DNA from: Streptomyces drozdowiczii
GTDB lineage: Bacteria; Actinomycetota; Actinomycetes; Streptomycetales; Streptomycetaceae
Direction of reading: 5' to 3'
Assembly (NCBI RefSeq): GCF_026167665.1
Contig: NZ_CP098740.1
Coordinates: 6,820,001-6,884,000, forward strand
Length of the DNA: 64,000 nt
A program made the position numbers and the translations under genes. The notes under the pieces are model-generated. The model worked only from the letters and a program-made list of their open reading frames with translations, did not search any database and was not told the origin of the DNA. How positions within the stretch are numbered: position 1 is the first letter of the stretch; each line of letters starts with the position of its first letter. Shown one piece after another: positions 35,712-45,993 of this stretch.

Positions 35712-35951
35712 TGCATTGCTTCCGCGGCCGCCGATTCCTGCCCAGGGGCGGCTTTTCTGATCGGTGGGTGGTGGGCCGGCTTGGGCTGATCAGGTCGAGC
35801 TCCCACTGCGGGGTGGTGGGGGACCGGGTTTCAGTTCTCTTGGCCGAGCTGCTGTTTCATCAGGTGGAGCGGGTCTGGTACGTGGTTATCCGGTACAGGG
35901 CGATGGCGATGTCGCGGGCGGCCCAGTTACGGATGGGGTTCGGAGCGGCGG

Positions 35952-36668
35952 TCAGGAGCTGGTACCTGGCTGGCGGGGACGGACGGCCTTGAGCGGGACC
36001 TGGGCGGGGTGTGCGCGGTGGCGGCCCTGGCCCGCACGGGCCGGCTCGCCCGCCCTTTGGTGGGTCGCGCGGATGAGAACGGAGACCAGGGCGGCCAGGT
36101 CTGCTGCCCCGGCGTCGTCGTCCGCGTAGCGCGTGGTCTGCAAGGGGCCGACCTGGTCCAGTCGAACTCCTTCCCACTCCAGGACGTAGGCGAGGGTGAG
36201 CATGGCAAGGCGGGCGTTTCCATCCGGGAAAGGATGAAAGAAGGCCACGTCCAGGTAGGCCCTCGCCGCGCGGGAGGCCAAGGGCACTCGCGGATTGGCA
36301 CTGTCATGCAGACATTGTTCAAAGTCGCGCTGAGTGTGTGGGGTCAGGGCGTAGCGCTCCCGGCCGCCCTTGGCAAAGGCGTCCCCTCGTCGGAACCGGA
36401 CCTCAGGCATGCCGAGGAGCAGCCGTTGCCATCCAGTCAGAAGCGCGCAGGTAAGAGGGCGCCTATGGGAAGCATCTGTGCGCGACTGAGCCAGCGCTGC
36501 GAGCAGTCGGCGGCCTCGATCGGGGGCCGAGGAAAGACTTCCTTCCCTGCACCAGGTGGTGAGACCATCCACGATGGGCTCGACCGGGGCCGGCACCTCA
36601 CCGGCTGCGGAAGTCCAGTCGATCTGGTTCCTGACCTGGACCCAGGCGGCCAGGGCGTCAGCGCTCAC
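35952..36668 (-). CDS. Fic/DOC-family protein
   Basis: 238 residues from GTG 36668. The Fic active-site motif is HPFPDGNAR at 145-153 (catalytic His145), within ARAYLDVAFFHPFPDG, and the preceding beta-hairpin flap lies around RFRRGDAF. Fic enzymes transfer AMP or another nucleotide moiety from a co-substrate to a protein hydroxyl. The usual Gly after GN is replaced by Ala (GNAR), which is found in some Fic subgroups. The start overlaps the last 11 bases of an upstream gene for an unknown 244-residue protein, so the two are co-translated. The partner may be its inhibitor, its target or a delivery factor. No secretion signal is present. The C terminus is Arg/Pro-rich and weakly conserved. Confidence 0.75.
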   Translation of the reverse strand: MSADALAAWVQVRNQIDWTSAAGEVPAPVEPIVDGLTTWCREGSLSSAPDRGRRLLAALAQSRTDASHRRPLTCALLTGWQRLLLGMPEVRFRRGDAFAKGGRERYALTPHTQRDFEQCLHDSANPRVPLASRAARAYLDVAFFHPFPDGNARLAMLTLAYVLEWEGVRLDQVGPLQTTRYADDDAGAADLAALVSVLIRATHQRAGEPARAGQGRHRAHPAQVPLKAVRPRQPGTSS

Positions 36669-37392
36669 GGTAGGGCTGTATTCCGGTCAGATCCACGGCG
36701 AGATCCTCTCCCACTGCGTCGATGAGAGTCCGCGACGGCACGGTCCAGCTCTTGAATCGTCCACCAATCGCCGTGTCGACCGCGTTCTTCGCGTCTTCCG
36801 CCCCCATGCCAGCGGAAGAGAGGAACCACGTCAGCACCGTGTGGCAGAGCCCATACCAGCCGCATTCGGCACCAGTGCGGTCCATGACCACGGTCACGAG
36901 CCGGGTGGCCGCCCGTTCCAGGTGCCAGCTGCGATCCTCGGCACTCGCTCCGGCGGGCGGAGCCAACTGCTGGAATCGCTCCGCCAGTTCCTCCAGCCAG
37001 TCGCGCCACTCCAGCAGTGACGCGACCACGTCGGCGGCCGTTGCTGCGGGCCTGCCTATGGAGTGGGAACTGCAGCACCAGTGGGTGACGACACCGCCAC
37101 CACCGCCCTCGCCGACGGCCCAATGCCATCCGCAGGCCCACCGGCCGTATCGGGCGGCTAAAAGCGCCGTGACCTCGGTGGTGAAGCGATGTTTCTCTTC
37201 CCACCCGGCATCGTCAGGAGGCACCATCGAGGCGATCACCGTGGTGATCTCAGCTGCCTCCGCTTCATCCCAGGCGAAAGCGATGAGATCGGGATCGATG
37301 GCAGACCACGGCAGCCAGGCCGGAGCAAGCTCGTAGTTGATAGCCGTGGTGTTCCTCCAGAACCGGGCACGGTAGGACAACCTGGTGATCAT
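36658..37392 (-). CDS. unknown protein co-translated with the Fic protein
   Basis: 244 residues from ATG 37392; an in-frame GTG at 37461 would add 23, and neither has a clear ribosome site. The sequence is rich in Trp and acidic residues (INYELAPAWLPWSAIDPDLI, YGRWACGWHWAVGEGGGGGV, LLEWRDWLEELAERFQQL). There is no membrane segment or signal peptide, and I recognise no family. Its stop lies inside the Fic gene (11-base overlap), which argues for a stoichiometric partnership. An antitoxin role is possible, but I could not find the Fic inhibitory motif [S/T]xxxE[G/N] with confidence. Four Cys (ACGW, CCSS, ECGW and GLCH) might bind metal or form disulphides. Confidence 0.6.
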   Translation of the reverse strand: MITRLSYRARFWRNTTAINYELAPAWLPWSAIDPDLIAFAWDEAEAAEITTVIASMVPPDDAGWEEKHRFTTEVTALLAARYGRWACGWHWAVGEGGGGGVVTHWCCSSHSIGRPAATAADVVASLLEWRDWLEELAERFQQLAPPAGASAEDRSWHLERAATRLVTVVMDRTGAECGWYGLCHTVLTWFLSSAGMGAEDAKNAVDTAIGGRFKSWTVPSRTLIDAVGEDLAVDLTGIQPYRER

Positions 37393-37587
37393 GCCAAAAG
37401 CTCGTAGCCTCGTCACGCGAGTATCCGACTGGGCCCGTTTCGCTTGTACGCGGCTGAGCACTTCGAGGAGTACGCCGACACCGCTCGGCCATCAGTAAGC
37501 CATGGATCGGTGCTGCGCTCGCGGCGGTGGTCCCCGGGCAACGGTGTCCGTGCATCGAGGTCAGTCGCAGCGGGGGATGACGGCGGT

Positions 37588-37821
37588 TCAGCCCGCCTTC
37601 AGGATCGAGTCGTCCAGCGGGCGGGCCCCGGGCAGCTGGTGGCGGGCCGCGATCAGCGCCGCGTCGATGTCGCGGGTGCCGGTGGATACGCACAGTGTGT
37701 AGGCGACGTCGTTCATGCGCTGGCGCACCTGCGCGCTGTCCGCATGGGAGGCGTCCACGGCGGCGAGGGCTTCGTACTGGTCGATCAGGTTCCGCAGCAC
37801 CGTGGGGTGGGCCATCAGCAT
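37588..37821 (-). CDS. DUF5133 small protein, copy 2
   Basis: 77 residues from ATG 37821, opening MLMAHPTVLRNLIDQYEAL. It matches the protein at 5125-5358 at about 70 of 77 positions, changes being mostly at the extreme C terminus and a few surface positions. About 35 bases before the start (GGTGCAGGTG and CACGGTTCTGTG) are also similar to copy 1. It lies upstream of the unknown/Fic pair on the same strand, 127 bases from the longer possible start of the pair. Function unknown. Confidence 0.75.
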   Translation of the reverse strand: MLMAHPTVLRNLIDQYEALAAVDASHADSAQVRQRMNDVAYTLCVSTGTRDIDAALIAARHQLPGARPLDDSILKAG

Positions 37822-38069
37822 CACAGAACCGTGTTTCCTGCACCTGCACCGAGTGGGGTCGTGGCCCCTCGATTCCGCTCAGTGAGCCGATGCCGGCGAG
37901 CGGGGTCGTCGAGTGACGGCCGGCCGGCGGCGCGATGCGCTATGAGGCAAAGAGTGGTGCGCGCAGAGAAGGGAATGACCGGCGGTCGTGCCTAGCGTGC
38001 TTTTCGGAGCGGCACGTTCCGGGCCTGCTCCGCCATACATCCCTTTCCGTACTGGAAGAAGACCCCTTC

Positions 38070-39038
38070 ATGCGTACCTTTCCCGCCCCTCCCGTGCCCG
38101 TCCTGGAAGCGGCCGCTGCCGCCTTCGCCGAGGCGACCGCGCAGCCCCCGTACCTCTTCGACCTCGCCCCTGCCGAGGGCCGTGCCGCTGTGGATGAGGC
38201 GCAGTCCGGCTCCGTGGAGCTGCCTGAGGTGGACGAGGAGTGGGTGACCGTTCCGTCCGATGCCGGTGACGTGCGCGTACGTATCGTGCGGCCTGCCAAG
38301 TCCACGGGGCCGCTCCCGGTGATCCTCTACATTCATGGTGCCGGCTGGGTTTTCGGTAACGCGCACACCCACGACCGGCTGGTGTGCGAGCTCGCCGACG
38401 GGACCGGCGCGGCCGTTGTCTTTCCCGAGTACGCGCTCTCGCCCGAGGCCCGCTACCCCGTCGCGATCGAGCAGAACTGGGCCGTGGCGCGCTGGATCGT
38501 CACCGACGGGGTCCGACACGGCCTGGACGGCGAGCGGATCGCCGTCGCGGGTGACTCGGTGGGCGGCAACATGAGCGCGGCGCTCACCCTCATGGCCAAG
38601 GAGCGCGGCGGCCTCGCCCTGCGCCAGCAGGTGTTGTTCTACCCGGTCACCGACGCCTCCTTCGACACCGCCTCCTACGAGCAGTTCGCCGAGGGCTACT
38701 TCCTGCGGCGTGACGGCATGCGCTGGTTCTGGGACCAGTACACGACCGAGGAGAGCGACCGCGCTCGCATCACCGCCTCCCCGCTGCGCGCCACGACGGA
38801 CCAGCTCACCGGCCTTCCTCCGGCGCTCGTCATCACCGCTGAGGCGGACGTGCTGCGCGACGAGGGGGAGGCGTACGCCGCGAAGCTGCGTGCCGCAGGG
38901 GTGCCGGTGACCGCCGTGCGGTACCAGGGTGTGATCCACGACTTCGTCATGCTCAACGCTCTGCGCGGAACACAGGCCGCCGAGTCCGCGATCGCCCTCG
39001 CCGTCGCCACGCTGCGTACGGCTCTCGCGCCGCGCTGA
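38070..39038 (+). CDS. alpha/beta-hydrolase, hormone-sensitive-lipase (HSL) family esterase
   Basis: 322 residues from ATG 38070, preceded by GGAAGA. IHGAGWVFG is the HSL oxyanion-hole motif (usually HGGG), GDSVGGN holds the nucleophile Ser, EADVLRDEG the Asp and GVIHDFVML the His. Such enzymes hydrolyse short-chain esters, and Streptomyces homologues act on acyl glycerols, drugs or acetylated metabolites. It opens a rightward set of detoxification-like genes but is closed off by a hairpin at 39075-39113, so it is probably monocistronic. No signal peptide: cytoplasmic. Confidence 0.85.
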   Translation: MRTFPAPPVPVLEAAAAAFAEATAQPPYLFDLAPAEGRAAVDEAQSGSVELPEVDEEWVTVPSDAGDVRVRIVRPAKSTGPLPVILYIHGAGWVFGNAHTHDRLVCELADGTGAAVVFPEYALSPEARYPVAIEQNWAVARWIVTDGVRHGLDGERIAVAGDSVGGNMSAALTLMAKERGGLALRQQVLFYPVTDASFDTASYEQFAEGYFLRRDGMRWFWDQYTTEESDRARITASPLRATTDQLTGLPPALVITAEADVLRDEGEAYAAKLRAAGVPVTAVRYQGVIHDFVMLNALRGTQAAESAIALAVATLRTALAPR

Positions 39039-39074
39039 CCTCCGCTTCAACCCCGCGGTTTCGAACCCTGCCCA

Positions 39075-39113
39075 GGCGGGACCGGCCTCCACGCGCTATC
39101 GGCCGGTTCCGCC
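39075..39113 (+). terminator. terminator hairpin after the HSL esterase gene
   Basis: GGCGGGACCGGCC, 13-base loop, GGCCGGTTCCGCC: a 13-bp stem with one mismatch, 36 bases after the stop. Confidence 0.65.
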
Positions 39114-39163
39114 CCGCCGTGCTGCCCTGATGCGGCAGCGGCCTTTCCCGACAGGTGATCATC

Positions 39164-39853
39164 ATGACCACACCTCCACCCGCCCGCCGCTTCGAACCGG
39201 ATCTCCGCGCGATGACCCGCATCAACCTGCGCCCCATCGCTTCCCCGATGCCCCTCGGTTTCTACGCCGTCGGCATCGCCTCCGTGGTCGCCGGGACCTA
39301 CCAGCTCGGCATACTCGGCGAGGACGCCGGCCGCGCCGTGGCCTTCACGATCCTGCCCGCGTTCGTCCTCCAACTCCTGGTCGCCGTACTCGCTTTTGGA
39401 GCCCGTGACGTCCTGGCGGCGACGCTCATGGCGTGTTTCTCCGGTACGTGGCTCGCCAACGCCCTCGTCCTCGCGCTGCACCCGGAGCACGGACCGCGCG
39501 TCCTCGGCGTGCTCAACCTGTGCTTCACGTTCTTCGCGCTGCTCATGGCATCCGTCGCCCGCGCCAAGCGCGCGCTGTGGCTCGTGCTGTGCGTGGCTGT
39601 GCCGCGCTTCGGGGCGGCCGCCGCTGCCGGGCTGGGCGGCGCGCACGCGCTCACCGTCCTCTCCGGAGCCTTGGGGCTCCTCCTCGCGGCCGTCGCCCTC
39701 TATGCCGCGTTCGCGTTGATGCTGGAGGACATGCGGGGCGAGGAAGTGCTGCCACTGGGCCGCAGCGGCCCGGCGCACCACGCCGTCGAGGGCGACCTGA
39801 GCGTGCAGCTGCGCGACCTCGAACGTCACGCAGGTGTACGCCGCACTCTCTGA
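39164..39853 (+). CDS. GPR1/FUN34/YaaH-like membrane protein
   Basis: 229 residues from ATG 39164, with AGGTGAT upstream. Six hydrophobic segments: GFYAVGIASVVAGTYQLGIL, FTILPAFVLQLLVAVLAFGA, LAATLMACFSGTWLANALVL, GVLNLCFTFFALLMASVA, LWLVLCVAVPRFGAAAAAGL and LSGALGLLLAAVALYAAFAL. The helix pattern and the opening NLRPIASPMPLGFYAVGI recall the acetate-uptake YaaH/SatP family, though the signature NPAPLGL is altered to SPMPLGF. Acetate transport is plausible but not shown. It lies 82 bases before the amidohydrolase gene in the same direction and may be in one operon with it, DoxX and Dps. Confidence 0.6.
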   Translation: MTTPPPARRFEPDLRAMTRINLRPIASPMPLGFYAVGIASVVAGTYQLGILGEDAGRAVAFTILPAFVLQLLVAVLAFGARDVLAATLMACFSGTWLANALVLALHPEHGPRVLGVLNLCFTFFALLMASVARAKRALWLVLCVAVPRFGAAAAAGLGGAHALTVLSGALGLLLAAVALYAAFALMLEDMRGEEVLPLGRSGPAHHAVEGDLSVQLRDLERHAGVRRTL

Positions 39854-39935
39854 GGACGGCCGCAGCCCTCACGTTCGGACAGGCGTCGCCTTCCTGCCGC
39901 CGTACCTCTTTCACCACCCACTGGAGCCTCATTCC

Positions 39936-41846
39936 ATGACCAGCAGCACCTCCATGCCCGTCGGCGGGTTCACACCGCAGCCGGGCCTCGCCCCAGCGGC
40001 CGGCGCCGACCTCGTCGTCCGCAACGCCAAGGTGTGGACCGGTGACCCGGCCCGGCCCGCCGCTTCGGCCCTCGCCGTACGCGACGGCGTGATCCTCGCG
40101 ATCGGTGATGAGACCGACGTGGCCGCCGTGACCGGCCCCGGCACCCGCGTCGTGGACGCCCTCGGGCGCCGTATCGTGCCCGGCCTCAACGACTCCCATC
40201 TGCATGTGATCCGCGGCGGACTCAACTACGTACTCGAACTGCGCTGGGACGGTGTGCCCTCGCTGCGGCAGGCCCTCGCCATGCTGCGTGAACAGGCCGG
40301 GCGTACGCCGAAGGGCCAGTGGATCCGTGTCGTGGGCGGCTGGACCGCCGACCAGTTCGCCGAACGCCGCATGCCGACCGTCGCCGAACTGACCGCGGCC
40401 GCCCCCGACACACCCGTCTTCGTGCTGCACCTCTACCAGTCCGCGCTGCTCAACAGAGCCGCCGTCCGCGCTGCCGGACTCACCCGCGACACCCCCGACC
40501 CCGCCGGTGGTCAGATCGTCCGGGGCCGCGACGGCGAGCCGACCGGCCTCCTCCTGGCCGCACCCAGCGCCCTGGTCCTCTACTCGACGCTCGCCCGCGC
40601 CCCCGGCCTCGCCCCCGAGGAGCAACGCCTGTCCACACGGCACTTTCTGCGCGAGCTGAACCGCTTTGGCCTCACCTCGGCGGTCGATGCGGCAGGCGGC
40701 TTCCAGAACTTCCCCGACAACTACGCCGCCGTCACCGACCTCGCCCGGGCCGGAGAGCTGTCCCTGCGCATCGCCTACCACCTCTTCCCCCAGACGGCCG
40801 GGCAGGAACTGGCGGACCTGGCCCGCTGGACGGAAATGGTGAAGCCTGACGAGGGCGACGCCTGGCTGCGGCTCAACGGGGCGGGCGAGAACCTGATCTG
40901 GGCCGCCGCCGACTTCGAGAACTTCGCTGAACCGCGTCCCAGCCTCGCCCCCGGCTACGAGAGCGAGTTCGAGAAGGCCGTCCGGCTGCTCCTCGAACAC
41001 GGCTGGGGCTTCCGTCTCCACGCCACGTACGACGAGACGATCCGCCGCGATCTCGCCGTCTTCGAGAAGCTCGCCGCCGACGGGCTCTTCCCCGGACAGG
41101 GCCGCTGGCTCTTCGACCACGCCGAGACCGTCTCCTCCGGCAGCCTGGAGCGGATCGCCGCGCTGGGCGGGGCCATCGGCGTGCAGAACCGGATGTCGTT
41201 CCAGGGCCGGGTCTTCGCCGAACGGTACGGGGCGCAGGCCGCCGCCCGCACCCCACCGGTCAGCGAGATGCTGGAGGCGGGCCTGACCGTGGCCGCCGGG
41301 ACCGACGCGACGCGTGTCTCCTCGTACAACCCATGGGTCGCGCTGCATTGGCTCGTCACCGGGCGCACGGTCGGGGACCTGTGCCTCTACCCGCCGGAGC
41401 GGCTGCTGAGCCGCGAACGCGCCTTGGAGCTGTACACCGTCGGCGGAGCCAGGATCACGGGCGAGTCGGATGTCAAGGGCACCCTGGGTGTCGGCCGCTA
41501 CGCCGACTTCACCCTGCTGAGCCACGACTACTTCTCCGTCCACCAGGACGACATTCCGCACATCGAGTCCGTACTGACCGTCGTGGGCGGCCGGATCGTG
41601 TACGCGGCGGCCGAGCACGAGGGCGTCGACGAGGCGCTGCCGCCGCTCGCCCCGGCCTGGAGTCCGGTCGCCCACTTCGGCGGCTACCAGGCCACACCGG
41701 CGCCGGGCCTCATCGGCGCGCGGCAGGCCGACCGGATCGCCGAGGCGGTCGGCGCCTCCGAACAGCACCGGCAGTGGCGGGTGGCGCGCGGCTTCGCTCC
41801 CGAGGGCACCGCGCCGCGGGTCTTCGACCCCTGCTATGTGCTCTGA
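39936..41846 (+). CDS. amidohydrolase, YtcJ-like (amidohydrolase family 3)
   Basis: 636 residues from ATG 39936 with GGAG ten bases upstream. DLVVRNAKVWTGDP opens the small beta-sandwich. NDSHLHVIRGG carries the first metal-binding His pair. Later ligands are RLHATYDET and LFDHAETVSS. AAGTDATRVSSYNPW includes the final Asp and GVGRYADFTLLSHD the returning sandwich strand. YtcJ-type enzymes hydrolyse amide, formyl or related bonds; the substrate is unknown. The neighbours are DoxX and a Dps-like ferritin, a combination often seen in oxidative-stress or xenobiotic loci. The protein carries an N-terminal leader of about 20 residues before the core, with no signal peptide. Confidence 0.85.
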   Translation: MTSSTSMPVGGFTPQPGLAPAAGADLVVRNAKVWTGDPARPAASALAVRDGVILAIGDETDVAAVTGPGTRVVDALGRRIVPGLNDSHLHVIRGGLNYVLELRWDGVPSLRQALAMLREQAGRTPKGQWIRVVGGWTADQFAERRMPTVAELTAAAPDTPVFVLHLYQSALLNRAAVRAAGLTRDTPDPAGGQIVRGRDGEPTGLLLAAPSALVLYSTLARAPGLAPEEQRLSTRHFLRELNRFGLTSAVDAAGGFQNFPDNYAAVTDLARAGELSLRIAYHLFPQTAGQELADLARWTEMVKPDEGDAWLRLNGAGENLIWAAADFENFAEPRPSLAPGYESEFEKAVRLLLEHGWGFRLHATYDETIRRDLAVFEKLAADGLFPGQGRWLFDHAETVSSGSLERIAALGGAIGVQNRMSFQGRVFAERYGAQAAARTPPVSEMLEAGLTVAAGTDATRVSSYNPWVALHWLVTGRTVGDLCLYPPERLLSRERALELYTVGGARITGESDVKGTLGVGRYADFTLLSHDYFSVHQDDIPHIESVLTVVGGRIVYAAAEHEGVDEALPPLAPAWSPVAHFGGYQATPAPGLIGARQADRIAEAVGASEQHRQWRVARGFAPEGTAPRVFDPCYVL

Positions 41847-41873
41847 CCGACCTCACCACAAGGAGAAACACGC

Positions 41874-42389
41874 GTGGACAGCGCGCTGTTGCTGCTCCGG
41901 TTCGTCACGGGACTGCTCGTGGCCGGCCACGGAGTGCAGAAGATCAGTTTCCGGCTCGGTGGCAAGGGCCTCGCGGGCGGCGTCGAGGAGTTCCGGCAGG
42001 ACGGATTCCGCGGCGGGCGGCTCACCGCTCTCGCCGCCGGAGGCACCCAGGCGGGCGCCGGACTGTTGCTCGCCGCCGGGGCCCTCACACCGCTCGCCGG
42101 TGCCGGGGTGATGGGCGTCATGACCGTCGCCCTCACCGTCAAGCGCCCGCACGGCCTGTGGGTGCAGAACGACGGCTACGAATACCCCCTGCTCCTCATC
42201 GCGGTCCCGGCCGCACTCGTCCTGGCCGGCCCCGGCGCCTGGTCACTGGACTCCCGGCTCGGAGCCACCCCCTGGCCCGCCTGGCTGAGCACCGGCTGCC
42301 TCGCACTCGGGCTCGCCAGCGGTCTGCTGACCCGTCTGCTCCTGCACCGCACACCCTCACCCGCGACCACCCCGAGGAACGCCTCATGA
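41874..42389 (+). CDS. DoxX-family membrane protein
   Basis: 171 residues from GTG 41874 with AAGGAG eight bases upstream. Four membrane helices. The opening ALLLLRFVTGLLVAGHGVQK and the FRGGRLTALAAGGTQAGAGL turn with GALTPLAGAGVMGVMTVAL are typical DoxX. DoxX proteins form quinone-linked membrane complexes tied to thiol/redox balance; the exact reaction is unknown for most. Its stop overlaps the Dps gene's ATG (ATGA at 42386-42389), and it follows the amidohydrolase by 27 bases, so the three are one operon. Confidence 0.82.
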   Translation: MDSALLLLRFVTGLLVAGHGVQKISFRLGGKGLAGGVEEFRQDGFRGGRLTALAAGGTQAGAGLLLAAGALTPLAGAGVMGVMTVALTVKRPHGLWVQNDGYEYPLLLIAVPAALVLAGPGAWSLDSRLGATPWPAWLSTGCLALGLASGLLTRLLLHRTPSPATTPRNAS

Positions 42390-42949
42390 CCACCCAGCAG
42401 ACCTCTCGCCCCGCCGTACTCCAGGAATTCGGGACGGTGCGCCCTGTGCCGCTCGGCCTCACAGCCGACACCCGGCGGTACGCCGCCCAGCGCCTCAACC
42501 GCGTACTCGCCGACACCCACATGCTCTACGCCCTTTACAAGAAGGGCCACTGGCAGGTCCGCGGCGGCCTCTTCCACTCGCTGCACCTCCTCTTCGACCG
42601 GCACGCCGGCGAACAGCAGGCGCTCGTCGACGAGCTGGCGGAACGGGTGCAGATCCTCGGCGGTGTCGCCGTCGCCGATCCCCGGCACGCCGCCGAACTG
42701 ACCTCCGTGCCCCGTTTCCCCGACGGGGCCGAGGACGTGCCGGATCTCCTGCACCGGCTGCTCAGGACACACGAGGGCATCCTCGTGGACGCCCGCGAGG
42801 CCGCCACCCGGCTCGGCGCCCTCGGCGACTCGGGCACCGAGGACCTGCTCGTGTCCTCGATCGTCCGCACGGGCGAGCGGCAGGTGTGGTTCCTCGCGGC
42901 CGAGGCGGCGAACGACGCGTCCGCTCCTGGGAACCTTCGGACCCGCTGA
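42386..42949 (+). CDS. dps: Dps/ferritin-like iron-storage DNA-binding protein
   Basis: 187 residues. The ferroxidase ligands are recognisable: KKGHWQVRGGLFHSLHLLFDRHAGEQ supplies His and the Asp/His/Glu cluster shared between Dps subunits. The four-helix bundle runs from about 30 to 175, and a 25-residue N-terminal tail could contact DNA. Dps oxidises and stores iron using peroxide and so protects DNA. Start and stop context: translationally coupled to DoxX, and followed 14 bases later by a perfect GC hairpin. Streptomyces has several Dps paralogues, and this is one of the longer ones. Confidence 0.82.
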   Translation: MTTQQTSRPAVLQEFGTVRPVPLGLTADTRRYAAQRLNRVLADTHMLYALYKKGHWQVRGGLFHSLHLLFDRHAGEQQALVDELAERVQILGGVAVADPRHAAELTSVPRFPDGAEDVPDLLHRLLRTHEGILVDAREAATRLGALGDSGTEDLLVSSIVRTGERQVWFLAAEAANDASAPGNLRTR

Positions 42950-42962
42950 TCTCCCCACCATC

Positions 42963-42994
42963 CGCCCCGCGCCCGGTCCACCGGGCGCGGGGCG
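42963..42994 (+). terminator. strong terminator hairpin after dps
   Basis: CGCCCCGCGCCCGG, loop TCCA, CCGGGCGCGGGGCG, then TTTCG. Perfect 14-bp stem, 14 bases after the stop codon. Confidence 0.88.
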
Positions 42995-43080
42995 TTTCGC
43001 TGCGCCTGCGGCCCTCCTGGGATACCCACGTACCGCGTGTCGGCGACGCACTGATCGCAGCCCGCGTCCGCACGCACGAA

Positions 43081-43121
43081 GGTGCCGGGGCGGTGACGTC
43101 GTTCGTCACCGCCCCGGCACC
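43081..43121 (-). terminator. strong terminator hairpin for the leftward hydrolase gene
   Basis: GGTGCCGGGGCGGTGACG, loop TCGTT, CGTCACCGCCCCGGCACC: perfect 18-bp stem, 25 bases beyond the stop (43146) of the minus-strand hydrolase gene. Confidence 0.88.
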
Positions 43122-43145
43122 GGGGAGAGCCTCAGAAGGAGGGAG

Positions 43146-44718
<1,573 letters not shown>

Positions 44719-44883
44719 GGTGATTCCTCGGGTGAGATAAGTGGGATGAGGTAAGAGCAGCTGGACACCGACCGGTGCCGCGCTCGACATGGCGAACCTA
44801 TGGCCGCCGGTGAGAAGGCAGTTGACTGTGAAGGCCCGCTTCCTGTGCCCTGCCTGCACACCTGCGGCCCCGGGGCAGAGACG

Positions 44884-45285
44884 TCAGTCGGCCGTCGTGA
44901 GGCCCGCGAGCAGTTCGTCGACCGCTCGCGCGACGCACTCCGCGACCGCCGGCGGCCAGGTGTCGGTGCGGGCGAGATAGGTGAGCACTGCGGCGGTGCG
45001 GAGGTACAGGACGCACCTGCCCGAGGGCGACCGCAGGACCAGTTCCGTATGAGTACCGGCCGCGCGTACGCGTACGTCGCCCTCACCGGCCAGGCCGTGC
45101 ACACCCTCCTCCAGCAGGGCCCGCGCGAAGACCCAGGTCGCCGTCGGCCGGCCGTCGGGTGACAGGAAGTCGCAGTGGACGGCGAGCGGGTCGTGCGGAA
45201 GATGCCGCAGATGGACGGTGAACCGTGCCAGGTGAGCGTGCGGCCCGACGACGTCCGCGGTCAGGACGTGCACGACGCCGTTCAC
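44884..45285 (-). CDS. SsgA-like protein (SALP), sporulation/cell-division regulator
   Basis: 133 residues from GTG 45285. The sequence DPLAVHCDFLSPDGRPTATWVFARALLEEG, then GEGDVRVRAAGTHTELVLRSPSG and a hydrophobic TAAVLTYLART, follow the SsgA fold, a family found only in morphologically complex actinomycetes. SsgA-like proteins control septum placement, FtsZ recruitment (SsgB) or spore wall maturation. The lineage cannot be assigned to a named paralogue. It lies between stress-enzyme genes on the same strand with gaps of 51 and 165 bases and is probably expressed from its own promoter. It is the clearest single marker of a sporulating actinomycete in this window. Confidence 0.82.
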   Translation of the reverse strand: MNGVVHVLTADVVGPHAHLARFTVHLRHLPHDPLAVHCDFLSPDGRPTATWVFARALLEEGVHGLAGEGDVRVRAAGTHTELVLRSPSGRCVLYLRTAAVLTYLARTDTWPPAVAECVARAVDELLAGLTTAD

Positions 45286-45336
45286 GTTCGCTCCGTCCAG
45301 GTGCGACGGCAGACGTCCACCGGCCGCGCCCGGCGC

Positions 45337-45993
45337 CTACCCCGCCGAGTGCGCGCGGGGGCTGCGCAGTTGCGCCACGAACGCACGGATGCCCTCCTCT
45401 TCCTCCTCGGCGAAACCGGACACCACCGAAGCCCCGCGCCCGGCGAGGGCGGTGGCGAGTTCGGCCGCCGCACGCTCGATGCGGCGGGGCAGCGCGGGAT
45501 CGGCGTCCTCGGCTCCCGTACCCCAGTCGGCGGTGGCCGCGAAGACACCGGTGGGAACGACCGCGGCGCGCAGATACGCGAAGAGAGGCCGCAAAGCGTG
45601 GTCCAGGACGAGCGAGTGCCGGCTCGTCCCGCCCGTCGCGGCGACGAGGACCGGCCGTCCGGTGAAACCGTCCGGGTCCCACAAGTCCACGAACGACTTG
45701 AAGAGCCCCGAGAACGATGCGGCGAAGACCGGCGACACCGCGATGAGCGCGTCGCTCGCACGTACGCGCTCCAGCGCCTCTTCAAGGGCGGGCGGCGGGA
45801 AGCCGGTGACGAGAGCGGAGGCGATGTCACGGGCGAGCGGGCGCAACGAGACCTCCTCGGTGACGCACTCGACCCCGGCCTCCGCGCAGGCGTTGCGCGT
45901 CGCCTCGCCGAGCCGGGACGCGAGCAGCGCGGTCGCCGAGGGGACCCCGAGCCCGCCCGCCACGACCACGACGCGCCGTACGGGGCGGCTCAT
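45337..45993 (-). CDS. NADPH-dependent FMN reductase partner of the LLM monooxygenase
   Basis: 218 residues from ATG 45993, which overlaps the stop of the LLM gene (ATGA, 45993-45990). Flavodoxin-like fold: VVVVAGGLGVPSATALLASRL is the phosphate loop, AVSPVFAASFSGLFKSFVDLWDP and VAATGGTSRHSLVLDHALRPLFAYLRA bind FMN. This last phrase is typical of the CE1759-type reductases encoded beside LLM monooxygenases. It would supply reduced flavin to the partner. The C terminus carries a run of five Glu. Confidence 0.87.
   Translation of the reverse strand: MSRPVRRVVVVAGGLGVPSATALLASRLGEATRNACAEAGVECVTEEVSLRPLARDIASALVTGFPPPALEEALERVRASDALIAVSPVFAASFSGLFKSFVDLWDPDGFTGRPVLVAATGGTSRHSLVLDHALRPLFAYLRAAVVPTGVFAATADWGTGAEDADPALPRRIERAAAELATALAGRGASVVSGFAEEEEEGIRAFVAQLRSPRAHSAG

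Noticed and set aside
35952..36668. SAAGEV at residues 20-25 of the Fic protein as an inhibitory [S/T]xxxE[G/N] motif
   Set aside because: The final position is Val rather than Gly or Asn, and the segment is not clearly helical.
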